DNA from: an uncultured Pelagibacteraceae bacterium
GTDB lineage: Bacteria > Pseudomonadota > Alphaproteobacteria > Pelagibacterales > Pelagibacteraceae
Assembly (NCBI GenBank): GCA_902589395.1
Contig: CACIST010000001.1
Coordinates: 124,001-188,000 of the forward strand
Reading direction: 5' to 3'
Length of the DNA: 64,000 bases
The notes under the pieces are model-generated. The model ran no database searches, was not told where the DNA came from, and saw only the letters and a list, made by a program, of their open reading frames with translations. Below, one piece after another: positions 1-10,052 of this stretch. Every line of letters starts with the position of its first letter. The first letter of the stretch is position 1. The position numbers and the translations under genes were made by a program.

Positions 1-375
1 TATAGTTTTATAATCTTTTGGTAGATAAATGCTTAATGTTAACCATCGTTCACCTTTGAAAGTGCTGTCATGAGAACTAAGCTCACTTCGAACTCTATCG
101 CCTTTTGATCGATATCTGTTTTCTTTATACAAAACAACTTCCCCACAATCGGTGTGATTACCATCTCTTCCACAGTCAAATGGAATTGCAACAAATTTAT
201 AAGCGCTTTTACCTATAAATGGTTCTCCAGAACCATCTTTGACTATTTCATAGGATTTTCCAATTTTTCCCTCAGCAACTGATGACTTAAAATTAATGTT
301 TGTTATATCTTTTTTATTAGCATTAGCAGCTTGAGAGAATATCATAATAAAAAATATCAAAAAAAAAATTTTCAT
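1..375 (-). CDS. Secreted polysaccharide-lyase-like protein (partial, C-terminus beyond window start)
   Basis: Not in ORF track. Minus-strand ATG at 375; open frame to position 1: MKIFFLIFFIMIFSQAANANKKDITNINFKSSVAEGKIGKSYEIVKDG...RYRSKGDRVRSELSSHDSTFKGERWLTLSIYLPKDYKTI. N-terminal signal peptide; the RVRSEL motif and following segment resemble heparin-lyase-like polysaccharide lyases (PF14099-type). Confidence 0.55.
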   Translation of the reverse strand, partial: MKIFFLIFFIMIFSQAANANKKDITNINFKSSVAEGKIGKSYEIVKDGSGEPFIGKSAYKFVAIPFDCGRDGNHTDCGEVVLYKENRYRSKGDRVRSELSSHDSTFKGERWLTLSIYLPKDYKTI

Positions 376-378
376 TTA

Positions 379-1611
379 TCAATACTTTATATGTTCTATT
401 ACTTTTAAATTATCGAACAGTACATTCATGAATAACTCAATATTTTGATTCATACCATAGAAAAATAAATTTTTGACACAACAATGTGAGAGATTAACAA
501 AGAATAAATAAAATCCTATTGTTAAAAATAACAAAAGATTAATTAAAAGACCGTACTCGAACTTAACTTTATTTTTAATCTTAAATTGCAATTTTGTTCC
601 AACTAAAATCATCGCAATAATATATATCCATCTTCCCCAGTCTGATGCTAAAAATAAAAGCATAATAAAAGGTAAAATACTCAATAAGATATATTTGATT
701 TCAAATTTTTGATTTAAAGTCTCGAGTTTTTTTAGCATAAAAATTAATGGCATTACTATTATTAGTATTGAGATAAAATAAAGAAATACAAACTTTGCGT
801 TTTTTATATATGGTAGAGTTGCATCAAATCTCTCCGCTATATTTAAATTTAAAAATATATAAGGTGTAATTGAAAAGTTAAATTGGTTTGTAAAAATTCC
901 TAATCTCTCTACAGTTGACTCATATAAAATATTGTATGAAATTTGTTTATAGAAAAAAAATTGTATTAAAAATAGGATTGTCAAAAGAAAAATAAATATA
1001 ATATTTTTTCTTTCATATTTACTATTCAAATTTCTTTTATAAATAAAAAAATGAAGTGGCAAAAATAAAATTTGAATAGAATGGATAAGTGAATTTATTA
1101 ATATAAAAGGTCCAAGAATATAACTTACAAGATTTCCATATTTCTTTTTATCTATTTTTTCGAAATTTAATAATTGAGAAAAATAAATATGAACTAAAAA
1201 CGAGCTTACCATAAATATTTCTTTTCTCAAAAAGGCCCCAATATCATAAATCGGAAAAAGTATTAGAGCTGGATTTAATAAAAGAAATATATAAATAATT
1301 TTACTAGAATTAATAACTGGCTTTAATATTCTTAAAAATAATAGAATATTTAATAAGTGAAAGATTACAAAAATTGAATTTATTAATATTTTAAAATCAA
1401 GATTTGTAATTCTTTTTAATGAAAATACAAATTCCCCAAGCAAAGCATTTTTTACAAAACCTTCAGAATAACTAATAAATATCTGCGAAAAGGAATGATG
1501 ATGTAATACTGTACTAAATGAAAAGTAGAATACAAAAGTGAAAGATAAAATTAAAAAAGAGTGAGAAAGAGAATTTAAATTTATTAAGCTATATATCTTT
1601 TTGAGCATCAA
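379..1611 (-). CDS. Polytopic integral membrane protein, possibly polysaccharide polymerase/EpsG-like
   Basis: 410-aa ORF, many hydrophobic TM segments, overlaps the upstream glycosyltransferase ORF; function inferred from context only. Confidence 0.6.
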   Translation of the reverse strand: MMLKKIYSLINLNSLSHSFLILSFTFVFYFSFSTVLHHHSFSQIFISYSEGFVKNALLGEFVFSLKRITNLDFKILINSIFVIFHLLNILLFLRILKPVINSSKIIYIFLLLNPALILFPIYDIGAFLRKEIFMVSSFLVHIYFSQLLNFEKIDKKKYGNLVSYILGPFILINSLIHSIQILFLPLHFFIYKRNLNSKYERKNIIFIFLLTILFLIQFFFYKQISYNILYESTVERLGIFTNQFNFSITPYIFLNLNIAERFDATLPYIKNAKFVFLYFISILIIVMPLIFMLKKLETLNQKFEIKYILLSILPFIMLLFLASDWGRWIYIIAMILVGTKLQFKIKNKVKFEYGLLINLLLFLTIGFYLFFVNLSHCCVKNLFFYGMNQNIELFMNVLFDNLKVIEHIKY

Positions 1612-2311
1612 TTTTAAAATGTTTAATTTTTATTAATCCGGTAGTGTTTCTAATGATAATTCCCGGTAATTTTATAATTCCATAACTTGCAACGCCACTT
1701 TTTCTCTCAAAGTGTTGAATAGGAGTTTCTTTAATTTTTTTACCTGTTTTTAAACATGTTGCCACAAATCCCCACCAAAATCCTTCGGTCATCATATTTA
1801 ATAGTTTCGTGGGAAGAGAGTTAAAAGTTTTTCTTTTTCCAATTACAAATGGACAACTAGGATCTTTTAATTTTGTATCAAATAAAATCATGTGTAAAAC
1901 TTTGAACAATTTGCTATAGAAGATTCTGTTTATTGAGTCTTTTCTTGGATTTCTATAGCCAATTAAAAATTCATTTTCCTCAGGTAAATTATCAAGATTT
2001 TTAATTAATGAATCAACTTTTATTTGATTATCACTGTCTGTACATAATATGTAATCACCTGTACTTGATTTAATTCCATCTAAAACAGCTTTTGTATACC
2101 CCCTTTTTTTCTCTGAACTTAAGTTTATTATCGGGTATTTTTTCTCTAGATTACTAATAAGTTCTTTAGTCCCATCAGTACTACCATCTTCAACCAATAT
2201 AAATTCATAAGAAATATTATGAATTTTTTCTAATTGTGTGCTCCAATCCTCCAAGAGAGGCTTTAGATTTTCATATTCATTATGAATTGGAAGTACTACT
2301 GAAATTTTCAT
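1589..2311 (-). CDS. Family 2 glycosyltransferase (dolichyl-phosphate mannosyltransferase-like)
   Basis: MKISVVLPIHNEYENL...EFILVEDGSTDGT...CTDSDNQ: GT-A nucleotide-binding and DXD-type motifs. Confidence 0.85.
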   Translation of the reverse strand: MKISVVLPIHNEYENLKPLLEDWSTQLEKIHNISYEFILVEDGSTDGTKELISNLEKKYPIINLSSEKKRGYTKAVLDGIKSSTGDYILCTDSDNQIKVDSLIKNLDNLPEENEFLIGYRNPRKDSINRIFYSKLFKVLHMILFDTKLKDPSCPFVIGKRKTFNSLPTKLLNMMTEGFWWGFVATCLKTGKKIKETPIQHFERKSGVASYGIIKLPGIIIRNTTGLIKIKHFKIDAQKDI

Positions 2312-2312
2312 C

Positions 2313-2939
2313 TTATAATATTATAAAGTTCTCTATAATGTTAAGGCCTATTTTATCACTTTTTTCGGGGTGAAATTGAGTGCCAAATATGTTTTCTTTT
2401 TCTGCAGCACAAACAACATTAGATGAATAATCAGTTGTTGCTAAAATAACAGATTTATCCTCTGGCACAAATTCATAACTGTGAACGAAGTACATGTGAG
2501 AGTTATTTTCTATGCCTTTAAAAATCTTACTGTCTTTTATTATATTAATTTCATTCCAACCAATATGTGGTAGCTTAAATTTACCTTCTTGGTTATCAAT
2601 TTTAGACACTTTTCCTGAAATCCAACCTAAACCTTTAGTCTCAACTTCTTCATAACCAATATCTGCAAACATTTGAAGACCAACACAAATTCCAAGTAGT
2701 GGTTTTTTACTTTCTAATGCAAATTCATTAAGAGTATCTATCAAACCGTTAATACTATTGAGACCATCAATACAGCTTTTAAAAGATCCTTGTCCAGGTA
2801 ATACAACTTTATCGCTAGTTTTAATCGTAGCTAGATCTGATGTTACTTTAATATTTACTTTATCTTTTGCAACTTCTTTAAATGAATTAATTACAGAACT
2901 TATATTACCTGAATTATAGTCAACAATTGTGACATTCAT
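2313..2939 (-). CDS. hisH: Imidazole glycerol phosphate synthase subunit HisH
   Basis: VTIVDYNSGNISS, LPGQGSF, PLLGICVGLQMF, FGTQFHPEKS glutaminase motifs. Confidence 0.95.
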   Translation of the reverse strand: MNVTIVDYNSGNISSVINSFKEVAKDKVNIKVTSDLATIKTSDKVVLPGQGSFKSCIDGLNSINGLIDTLNEFALESKKPLLGICVGLQMFADIGYEEVETKGLGWISGKVSKIDNQEGKFKLPHIGWNEINIIKDSKIFKGIENNSHMYFVHSYEFVPEDKSVILATTDYSSNVVCAAEKENIFGTQFHPEKSDKIGLNIIENFIIL

Positions 2940-2944
2940 TAAAT

Positions 2945-3535
2945 TTATAAAGAACCTTTTGTAGAAGGTATTGTAGTTTTATTTCTTTGATCCATCTCTA
3001 AAGCAGCACGTAATGATCTTGCTAATCCTTTAAAACAGGATTCGATTATGTGGTGACTGTTTTCACCGTATATATTTTCTATATGCAAAGTAATTCCTGC
3101 AGATTGTGAGAACGCTTGGAACCATTCTTTAAATAGTTCTGTATCCATCTCACCTAATTTTTCTACTTTCAATTTTACTTTCCAAATTAAATAAGGTCTG
3201 TTTGAAACATCAATTGCAACTCTAGTTAATGTTTCATCCATTGGTATCATTGCATGAGCATATCTTTTAATGCCAACAAATTTTTTAGATGCTTTTTTTA
3301 AACATTCGCCAATTGCAATTCCTGTGTCTTCAGTTGTGTGGTGAAGATCAATGTGCGTATCACCTTTAGCTTTAATGTTCATATCCATTGAAGAGTGTTT
3401 TGATAATTGCTCAAGCATGTGATCTAAAAATCCTATGCCTGTGTCAACTTTGTACTTACCCTTACCATCAATATTTAAGTCAACACTGATGTTAGTCTCT
3501 TTTGTTTTTCTACTTATTTTGGCTTTACGTTTCAT
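2945..3535 (-). CDS. hisB: Imidazoleglycerol-phosphate dehydratase
   Basis: [53 protein letters not shown] signatures. Confidence 0.96.
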   Translation of the reverse strand: MKRKAKISRKTKETNISVDLNIDGKGKYKVDTGIGFLDHMLEQLSKHSSMDMNIKAKGDTHIDLHHTTEDTGIAIGECLKKASKKFVGIKRYAHAMIPMDETLTRVAIDVSNRPYLIWKVKLKVEKLGEMDTELFKEWFQAFSQSAGITLHIENIYGENSHHIIESCFKGLARSLRAALEMDQRNKTTIPSTKGSL

Positions 3536-3626
3536 AGTTTGAAAAAGGTATATATCTATTATTCAATTATGGCAATAATTCTAGGCTTGGTCTTGAACTA
3601 TAAGATTTAGTATCCATCTATAATCC

Positions 3627-4142
3627 ATGACAACAATAGTATTAGTAAGAAAAAACAATGAAGTAGTAGTTGCTGGAGATGGCCAAGTTAGTATGGGAAA
3701 TACAGTAATTAAGAAAACTGCAAACAAAGTTCGTAAGATTGAGAAAAGAAATGTGATAGCAGGTTTTGCTGGATCTACAGCAGATGCCCTAACATTATTT
3801 GAAAGATTAGAGTCTAAACTGGAAAAACATGCTGGAAATCTAGCAAGAGCAGCTGTTGAACTAGCTAAAGATTGGCGAACGGATAAGTATTTAAGACGGT
3901 TAGAAGCTTTAATGGCCGTTGGTGATAAGGAAAATAGTTTCATTATTTCAGGAACTGGTGATGTTTTAGAGCCTGAAGGTGATGTGATTGGAATTGGATC
4001 TGGTGGAAATTATGCACTAGCGTCAGCAAAAGTATTAATGGATACAGATTTAACAGCAGAAGAAGTTGCAAAAAAAGCAATTAAAGTTGCATCTGAAATA
4101 TGTGTTTTCACAAATGATAATTGCAATATTGAGAAAATTTAA
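3627..4142 (+). CDS. hslV: ATP-dependent protease subunit HslV
   Basis: [30 protein letters not shown]-terminus with catalytic Thr; adjacent hslU. Confidence 0.96.
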   Translation: MTTIVLVRKNNEVVVAGDGQVSMGNTVIKKTANKVRKIEKRNVIAGFAGSTADALTLFERLESKLEKHAGNLARAAVELAKDWRTDKYLRRLEALMAVGDKENSFIISGTGDVLEPEGDVIGIGSGGNYALASAKVLMDTDLTAEEVAKKAIKVASEICVFTNDNCNIEKI

Positions 4143-5513
4143 ATGGAAAAATCAAACGTAACAACACTACCGAACGCTAAAGTAAAAAAAGAAAAAAATA
4201 ACATTCAAAATTCATTATCTCCAAGAGAAATTGTTTCTGAATTGGATAGATTTGTTGTGGGACAAAATAATGCAAAAAGAGCAGTTGCGATCGCATTGAG
4301 AAATAGATGGAGAAGACAAGCACTAGAAGGCGACATGAAAGATGAAGTGCTTCCAAAAAATATTTTGATGATGGGACCAACAGGAGTTGGTAAAACAGAA
4401 ATATCTAGAAGATTATCAAAATTAGCTGAGGCACCGTTTGTGAAAGTTGAGGCTACAAGATTTACTGAAGTAGGTTATGTTGGAAGAGATGTAGAACAAA
4501 TCATAAGAGATCTTCTTGAAATTGCTATTGCAATGGAAAAAGTAAAAAAAAGAAAAGAAGTTCACGCTAAAGCACAAAAATTAGCAGAAGATAGAGTGCT
4601 TGATGCAATTGTAGGTAATAAAGCAAGTGTTGCAACACGAGAAAGTTTTAGGAAAAGATTAAGAGATGGTGATTTAGACGACAATGAGATCGAAATAGCT
4701 GTAACTGAGAGTAGTGGTGGAATGCCGTCATTTGAAATTCCTGGAATGCCTGGTGCAAATGTTGGGATGATTAATATCTCAGATATGCTTGGAAAATCTA
4801 TGGGCCAAAAAGCTAAGAAGAAAAAAATGTCTGTTAAAGAGTCTCATGAAATATTACTTAATGAAGAAGCTGATAAATTAATAGAACAAGACAAAATTAT
4901 TAAATCAGCAAAAAATACAACTGAGAACAACGGTATCGTATTTTTAGATGAAATAGATAAAATCTCAGCAAGAACTGACAGAGTTGGTGGAGATGTTTCA
5001 AGAGAAGGTGTTCAAAGAGATTTGCTACCACTAATTGAGGGAACAACTGTGAGCACTAAATATGGTCCAATAAAAACTGATCATATATTATTTATAGCTT
5101 CTGGAGCATTTCAATTAGCAAAACCATCAGATCTTTTACCTGAACTTCAAGGGAGATTGCCGATTAGAGTTGAGCTAGATGCATTGAATAGTGAGGATTT
5201 CAAGCGAATTTTAAAAGAGCCTGATAATAGTTTAATAAAACAATACAAAGCATTATTAAAAACCGAAAATGTTGAATTAGAATTTACTGAAGACGGAATT
5301 GATACCATCGCAACGATTGCAAGTGAAGTAAACACAACTGTGGAAAATATAGGTGCTAGAAGACTCCATACTATAATCGAAAGAGTTTTGGATGAAATAA
5401 GTTTTACAGCAACAGATAGAGCTGGTGAAAAAATCAGTATAGATTCGAAGTATATTAAGAAAAATATTGGAGAACTTGTTAAAGACGCAGATTTATCAAA
5501 ATTTATTTTATAA
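4143..5513 (+). CDS. hslU: ATP-dependent protease ATPase subunit HslU
   Basis: [30 protein letters not shown] Walker A, FLDEIDKI Walker B. Confidence 0.97.
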   Translation: MEKSNVTTLPNAKVKKEKNNIQNSLSPREIVSELDRFVVGQNNAKRAVAIALRNRWRRQALEGDMKDEVLPKNILMMGPTGVGKTEISRRLSKLAEAPFVKVEATRFTEVGYVGRDVEQIIRDLLEIAIAMEKVKKRKEVHAKAQKLAEDRVLDAIVGNKASVATRESFRKRLRDGDLDDNEIEIAVTESSGGMPSFEIPGMPGANVGMINISDMLGKSMGQKAKKKKMSVKESHEILLNEEADKLIEQDKIIKSAKNTTENNGIVFLDEIDKISARTDRVGGDVSREGVQRDLLPLIEGTTVSTKYGPIKTDHILFIASGAFQLAKPSDLLPELQGRLPIRVELDALNSEDFKRILKEPDNSLIKQYKALLKTENVELEFTEDGIDTIATIASEVNTTVENIGARRLHTIIERVLDEISFTATDRAGEKISIDSKYIKKNIGELVKDADLSKFIL

Positions 5514-5516
5514 TTT

Positions 5517-5933
5517 TCATTTTTTTTTTCTTAAAAAAATATCGAAATTTCCAACGGATGGGTTTTCAACAGCCTCAAAATCAATACTTATAATTTTGCT
5601 CATTAAATGATCACTACCTTTAATAAAATTAGGTACTGAGTGTTTTAATATGCTTAAATTATTAGATTGGTATGGGTCATTTAAATTTTTAGATCTTAGA
5701 CCCTTTCCTGTGATAACATTAATTTTATTTACTCCATTAAGAAAACATTCTTCTATATAAGAAGTCATCTTTTGATTTGCTTCTTCTAAAGTATAACCGT
5801 GTAAATCAATTGATCTTTCAATATATCTTTTGGGTGTCGAAGAAATTTTTTGATCTTTATTTTCTAATTTATCAGTACTATTTAAGAAGTCTTCCCAGTC
5901 TTTTTTATCTTTGTCTGATATTTTTTTAATCAA
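5517..5933 (-). CDS. Smr-domain protein
   Basis: ERSIDLHGYTLEEA...INVITGKG, Smr domain motifs. Confidence 0.85.
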   Translation of the reverse strand: MIKKISDKDKKDWEDFLNSTDKLENKDQKISSTPKRYIERSIDLHGYTLEEANQKMTSYIEECFLNGVNKINVITGKGLRSKNLNDPYQSNNLSILKHSVPNFIKGSDHLMSKIISIDFEAVENPSVGNFDIFLRKKK

Positions 5934-6524
5934 CTAAGCCTGGGTGTCTACTATTAACCAGTTAGGATTTTTTGATGTACTATCTTTTGTAAATTTCCAA
6001 GTATCTAAAACTTTTTTAACTTTTTGAGCATCGCCAGATACAACTTTATTATCTTTATCTTTGATGCAAGATATAATTTCACTTACAAATTCTACACTTA
6101 CTTCAAGCATATTTTTATTTTGATTATGCTCTTTTATTTCTGCAGAATTTATACCAATAAATGTGGTTTCAGAAGTTACATTTCTTGCTTTTTTATCTTT
6201 GATAGCTTCATCAAATTGATCATATACATTTTTTGCTAGCAGATTTTTTATTGATTTTAGATCTCCTTTAGAAAAGCTCGTAATTATGCTTTCATAAGCG
6301 ATCTTTGCACCGTTTAGAAAATCTTTTTTTGCTGCATCATTAAAAGTTTCAGCATTAAGAACAGGAGAAACTTTAGTCTCTTTTACTTCCTCGTGAGGGA
6401 AGCTTGAATTAATATTTTCCTCAAAACCAGTTTTTTTTCCTAAAATCCCTCTTAATCTAAGGAAAATAAAACCAGCAATCATGGCTAGTAATATTATATC
6501 GATGTACTCGAAGCTATAACTCAT
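5934..6524 (-). CDS. Tim44-like domain membrane-anchored protein
   Basis: N-terminal TM followed by Tim44-like NTF2 fold (FLNGAKIAYESIITSFSKGDLKSIKNLLAKNVYDQF); locus next to fxsA/secB is conserved in alphaproteobacteria. Confidence 0.8.
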   Translation of the reverse strand: MSYSFEYIDIILLAMIAGFIFLRLRGILGKKTGFEENINSSFPHEEVKETKVSPVLNAETFNDAAKKDFLNGAKIAYESIITSFSKGDLKSIKNLLAKNVYDQFDEAIKDKKARNVTSETTFIGINSAEIKEHNQNKNMLEVSVEFVSEIISCIKDKDNKVVSGDAQKVKKVLDTWKFTKDSTSKNPNWLIVDTQA

Positions 6525-6582
6525 ATACTAATAATATTTACTATGTTGATTAATTTCAACCTGCAATTTACATTATAGACAA

Positions 6583-7011
6583 ATGAACACAGCAATTATT
6601 CTTATTTTAGGGATACCCCTGATTGAAATCTATTTATTCATAAAAGTTGGCTCACAAATAGGGGCTTTAAATACTATTTTACTGATACTAACCACTGCAA
6701 TTGTTGGTATTTGGTATGCAAGATACGAAGGTTTTAATACTTTACGATCAGGGATGTCGCAATTAATCAAAAATGAAATCCCTCTGTATGAAATAATTTC
6801 TGGAGCAGCAATTGCATTTGCAGCTCTTCTATTGATATTACCTGGATTTGCTACAGACATAATAGGAATTCTCTTAGTATTTCCAGTCACGAGAAAAATA
6901 ATTTTAAGTAAGTATTCTAAAAAGTATTCAAGTAAAAATAAAAATAATATAAAAAAAAAAAATTATATTGAAGGTGAATATGAAGATATAGAGGATAATG
7001 ATGGAAAATAA
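6583..7011 (+). CDS. fxsA: FxsA family membrane protein
   Basis: IPLIEIYLFIKVGSQIGALNTILLILTTAIVGIWYARYEG...LLILPGFATDIIG typical FxsA. Confidence 0.88.
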   Translation: MNTAIILILGIPLIEIYLFIKVGSQIGALNTILLILTTAIVGIWYARYEGFNTLRSGMSQLIKNEIPLYEIISGAAIAFAALLLILPGFATDIIGILLVFPVTRKIILSKYSKKYSSKNKNNIKKKNYIEGEYEDIEDNDGK

Positions 7012-7423
7012 ATATAAAATAATAATAAGTTATATCCAAGATTTATCAGTTGAAATTCCTAGTGCTGAAGCTTTAGTTACAATCAGGAACACAATACCAG
7101 AATATAAAATGAAAGTTGATATTGAAACAAAACCTTCAAAAAGAAAAATGATAGAAGTTATAACTAAATTAACTTACACAAATTCGAATAAGAAAAAAGA
7201 TAGAGGTTTTTTTCAAATTAAATATGCAACTGTTATAGACATTTTAGACTTGAAAATAGAAAAAAAAGATTTGGAGAAAATAATTTTGTGTGATCTTCAA
7301 ACAGAGATTTATCCTGAACTAGAACAAAAATTTTTAACTATTCTTAAAAATTCCGGACTTCCTGACCTTAAGTTTGGAAAAAAAATTGACTTTGAGGAAT
7401 TATATAAAGCAAGATTAAATTAA
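6998..7423 (+). CDS. secB: Protein-export chaperone SecB (divergent)
   Basis: ISYIQDLSVEIPSAEA... N-terminal SecB-like motif; position between fxsA and dnaQ as in other alphaproteobacteria. Confidence 0.75.
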   Translation: MMENKYKIIISYIQDLSVEIPSAEALVTIRNTIPEYKMKVDIETKPSKRKMIEVITKLTYTNSNKKKDRGFFQIKYATVIDILDLKIEKKDLEKIILCDLQTEIYPELEQKFLTILKNSGLPDLKFGKKIDFEELYKARLN

Positions 7424-8085
7424 AAATAATTTTTTTTTAAGTCCTTTTTAAGAAATTCATTATGATTCTTTAATTCTTCTTCACTTGGAGTGATAACTCT
7501 CTTATAGTATTCCAATCCTCCTTTAGAAAACGAGAACTTAGTTTTATTATCTTCAACTAAATTTAATGTTGGTTCTTTTTGATCAATTAAATTTATATAG
7601 ACTTTTGCAAGTAAATCACAATCAATTAAAGCTGTATGTTTTTCTCTTTTTGAATTATCAATTCTAAATCTTCTACACAATGCATCAAGACTAATACCTG
7701 AGCCTGGAAATTTGTTCCTTGCAAGTTCTAGTGTATCAATAACATTTGAAATATTTATTTTTGGCTTGCTAACTAATGACAATTCATTATTTAAGTGGCC
7801 AATATCAAACTCAGCATTGTGGATTATAATTTTTTTATCTTTAATAAAATCTAAAAATTCGTCAGCTATTTCCTCAAATTTTGGTTTTGTTGATAAAAAC
7901 TCATCGGAATATCCATGAACTTCAAATGCCTTTTCTGAAACTTTTCGTTCGGGGTTTAAATAAAAATGAAAAATATTCCTCGTTGGCACTAGATCATCTA
8001 ACTCTATGCATCCAATTTCAACAATACGATGGCCATCCTTTATAGATAATCCAGTTGTTTCAGTATCAAGAACTATTTCTTTCAT
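7420..8085 (-). CDS. dnaQ: DNA polymerase III epsilon subunit
   Basis: EIVLDTETTGLSIKDGHRIVEIGCIEL exonuclease motif I; HNAEFDIGHLN; HTALIDCDLLAKVY. Confidence 0.95.
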   Translation of the reverse strand: MKEIVLDTETTGLSIKDGHRIVEIGCIELDDLVPTRNIFHFYLNPERKVSEKAFEVHGYSDEFLSTKPKFEEIADEFLDFIKDKKIIIHNAEFDIGHLNNELSLVSKPKINISNVIDTLELARNKFPGSGISLDALCRRFRIDNSKREKHTALIDCDLLAKVYINLIDQKEPTLNLVEDNKTKFSFSKGGLEYYKRVITPSEEELKNHNEFLKKDLKKNYF

Positions 8086-8653
8086 TTAAAATTTCTTTTT
8101 TAATAAGTTTAACTTTTTTTTTCATCACATTTACTGAAAAATTATTATTAATGACATAGTCAGCTAATTTTTCTTTTTTAGATAAGATAACCTGGTTTTC
8201 TTTAAGATTCTTTATCAATTTTTCATTGAAGTTAGGCCTCTTTTTTAATCTGTTTAGGACTTTAGATTTTTTTGATTTAACAAAAATAATTATATCTTTT
8301 TTTTTATTGAGTTTGTTTTCTATTAATAAAGGGATATCAAAAATAATAACTTCACTCCTCTTATTTCTTATTATAAATTTTTTCATATTTTTTCTTACCA
8401 AAGGGTGAACAACAGAAGATATAATTTTAAGATTTTTCTTATTTGAGTTAATGGCCGATATAAGCTCCTTTTTTTTAATAGGAAATGTTTCTATAAATTT
8501 TGGTAATTTTTTTTTTAATTTATTAAAACAATCTTTATTTTTTTTATAAATATATTTTACTTCATCATCTGCATTAAATACTGGATATCTAAAAAGCTTT
8601 GAAATAAAAGATTTCCCTGAACCTATACCACCAATTATTCCAACTCTAATCAT
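8066..8653 (-). CDS. coaE: Dephospho-CoA kinase
   Basis: RVGIIGGIGSGKSFIS P-loop, FNADDEVK, VVHPLVRKNM, IFDIPLLIE. Confidence 0.92.
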   Translation of the reverse strand: MIRVGIIGGIGSGKSFISKLFRYPVFNADDEVKYIYKKNKDCFNKLKKKLPKFIETFPIKKKELISAINSNKKNLKIISSVVHPLVRKNMKKFIIRNKRSEVIIFDIPLLIENKLNKKKDIIIFVKSKKSKVLNRLKKRPNFNEKLIKNLKENQVILSKKEKLADYVINNNFSVNVMKKKVKLIKKEILNERNSS

Positions 8654-8676
8654 GTTTAATTTTAAATCTCACAGTT

Positions 8677-9471
8677 TCAATTTTTTAGAAATTCTATTAA
8701 TTCTTTGTTAATTTCTGGTTCAACATTATGCCAAATTTTAAAAGCTTGTTGGCCCTGAAATAAAAACATATTTAAACCATTTTCGATTGAATTACCCTCT
8801 GCATTTCCTGCTTCTGAAAACTCTGTTTGAAATGGTGCGTATATAACATCATAAAAAAGCTTATTTTGACCAGCCTGAGAAAAGTCTATGCCAAATTTAT
8901 CTATTTTATTTAAACCTAAAGATGTGGCATTTATTATCATATCAAACTTCGGTAAATCACCCCATTCCACAACATTAATCTCATTGAATAAATTTTTTAA
9001 ATTTTCAGCTTTTTTTTTAGTTCTGTTACTCAAAAATATTTTTGATACTTTCATTCTTAACAATGAAAAAATTATTGATGGCACAACCCCACCAGCACCT
9101 AATATTAGAACGGTCTTGTCACTTACATCATAATTCAATTCTCTTATACTTAATTCAAACCCATTAATATCAGTATTATCGCCAATTAAATGACCTTTAT
9201 TTAACGAGATAGTATTTACTGATTGTGTCCTTAATGCATTACTACTTAAAATATCTAGGTGAGGTATTATAGATTTTTTAAAAGGAACAGTAACATTTAA
9301 ACCATCCAAATCACCTTTTTTGACAGATTTGCATAGTTCGGACAAATCATTGTCATATGTTTCCAGTTTCCCATAGATTGCATCTAAACTATTTTTTTTT
9401 ATCCAATAATTATGTAACTTTGGAGATAAAGAATGTTCAATTGGATTCCCTATAACTAAAAATTTTTTCAT
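8677..9471 (-). CDS. aroE: Shikimate dehydrogenase
   Basis: VIGNPIEHSLSPKLHN, GLNVTVPFKKSI, DNTDINGF, LILGAGGV, INATSLG. Confidence 0.95.
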   Translation of the reverse strand: MKKFLVIGNPIEHSLSPKLHNYWIKKNSLDAIYGKLETYDNDLSELCKSVKKGDLDGLNVTVPFKKSIIPHLDILSSNALRTQSVNTISLNKGHLIGDNTDINGFELSIRELNYDVSDKTVLILGAGGVVPSIIFSLLRMKVSKIFLSNRTKKKAENLKNLFNEINVVEWGDLPKFDMIINATSLGLNKIDKFGIDFSQAGQNKLFYDVIYAPFQTEFSEAGNAEGNSIENGLNMFLFQGQQAFKIWHNVEPEINKELIEFLKN

Positions 9472-10052
9472 TTTTGAAGTTCTAAATATTCCTTAATCTT
9501 TTTAATAGGTAGACCCATTATGGTATCTTCATCTCCTTCGATACTTGAAAATAAAGTTCTTCCCTCACCCTCAATTTGATAAACATTATATGCGTATAAT
9601 TTTTCGTCACTAATTTTATTAAGATACAATAATAGTTCGTTTTCGGAAAAATTTTTCATTGTTAAATATGCTTTATCTGAGTAATTCCAAATCATCGATC
9701 CATTTTTAGAAATACAAACTGAACTAATTAAAGAGTGTTTCTTTCCATTGAGTTTTTTTAAAATTTTAAGTGCCTCATCCCTACTTTCAGGTTTTGATAT
9801 TAACTCACCCGATAGGTCTATTACACTATCTGCGCCTAAAACAAGCCTATTGTTCTTTTTTTGACTTACTTTATTTGCTTTTAATTCGGCAAGATTTTTA
9901 GATATCATTTCTGGCGAAGCTCCTTCTTTTATTAAACTCTCTTTGATTGGTTCTTCATCTACATTTGATACCTCAACATCACATAGGACATTATGTAGAT
10001 TCAGGATTTCTTTTCTGATCTTACTTTTTGATGCCAATATAATTTTAAGCAT
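9468..10052 (-). CDS. maf: Maf/YhdE-family nucleoside triphosphate pyrophosphatase
   Basis: IILASKSKIRKEIL, VLGADSVIDLSGE, GKKHSLISSVCI, IEGDEDTIMGLPI. Confidence 0.93.
   Translation of the reverse strand: MLKIILASKSKIRKEILNLHNVLCDVEVSNVDEEPIKESLIKEGASPEMISKNLAELKANKVSQKKNNRLVLGADSVIDLSGELISKPESRDEALKILKKLNGKKHSLISSVCISKNGSMIWNYSDKAYLTMKNFSENELLLYLNKISDEKLYAYNVYQIEGEGRTLFSSIEGDEDTIMGLPIKKIKEYLELQK

Noticed and set aside
3592-3624. Possible heat-shock promoter for hslV (CTTGAAC ... CCATCTATAAT)
   Set aside because: The -35/-10 spacing does not fit RpoH or sigma-70 well, and the TATAAT lies only 2 bp before the ATG; too weak to call.
3581-3943. 120-aa minus-strand ORF over hslV
   Set aside because: Antisense to a solid hslV CDS; low-complexity composition typical of a shadow ORF.
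6940-6965. Poly-A run in the fxsA 3' coding region as possible frameshift/slippage site
   Set aside because: The ORF reads through in frame with a plausible Lys-rich tail; A-runs are ubiquitous in this genome.
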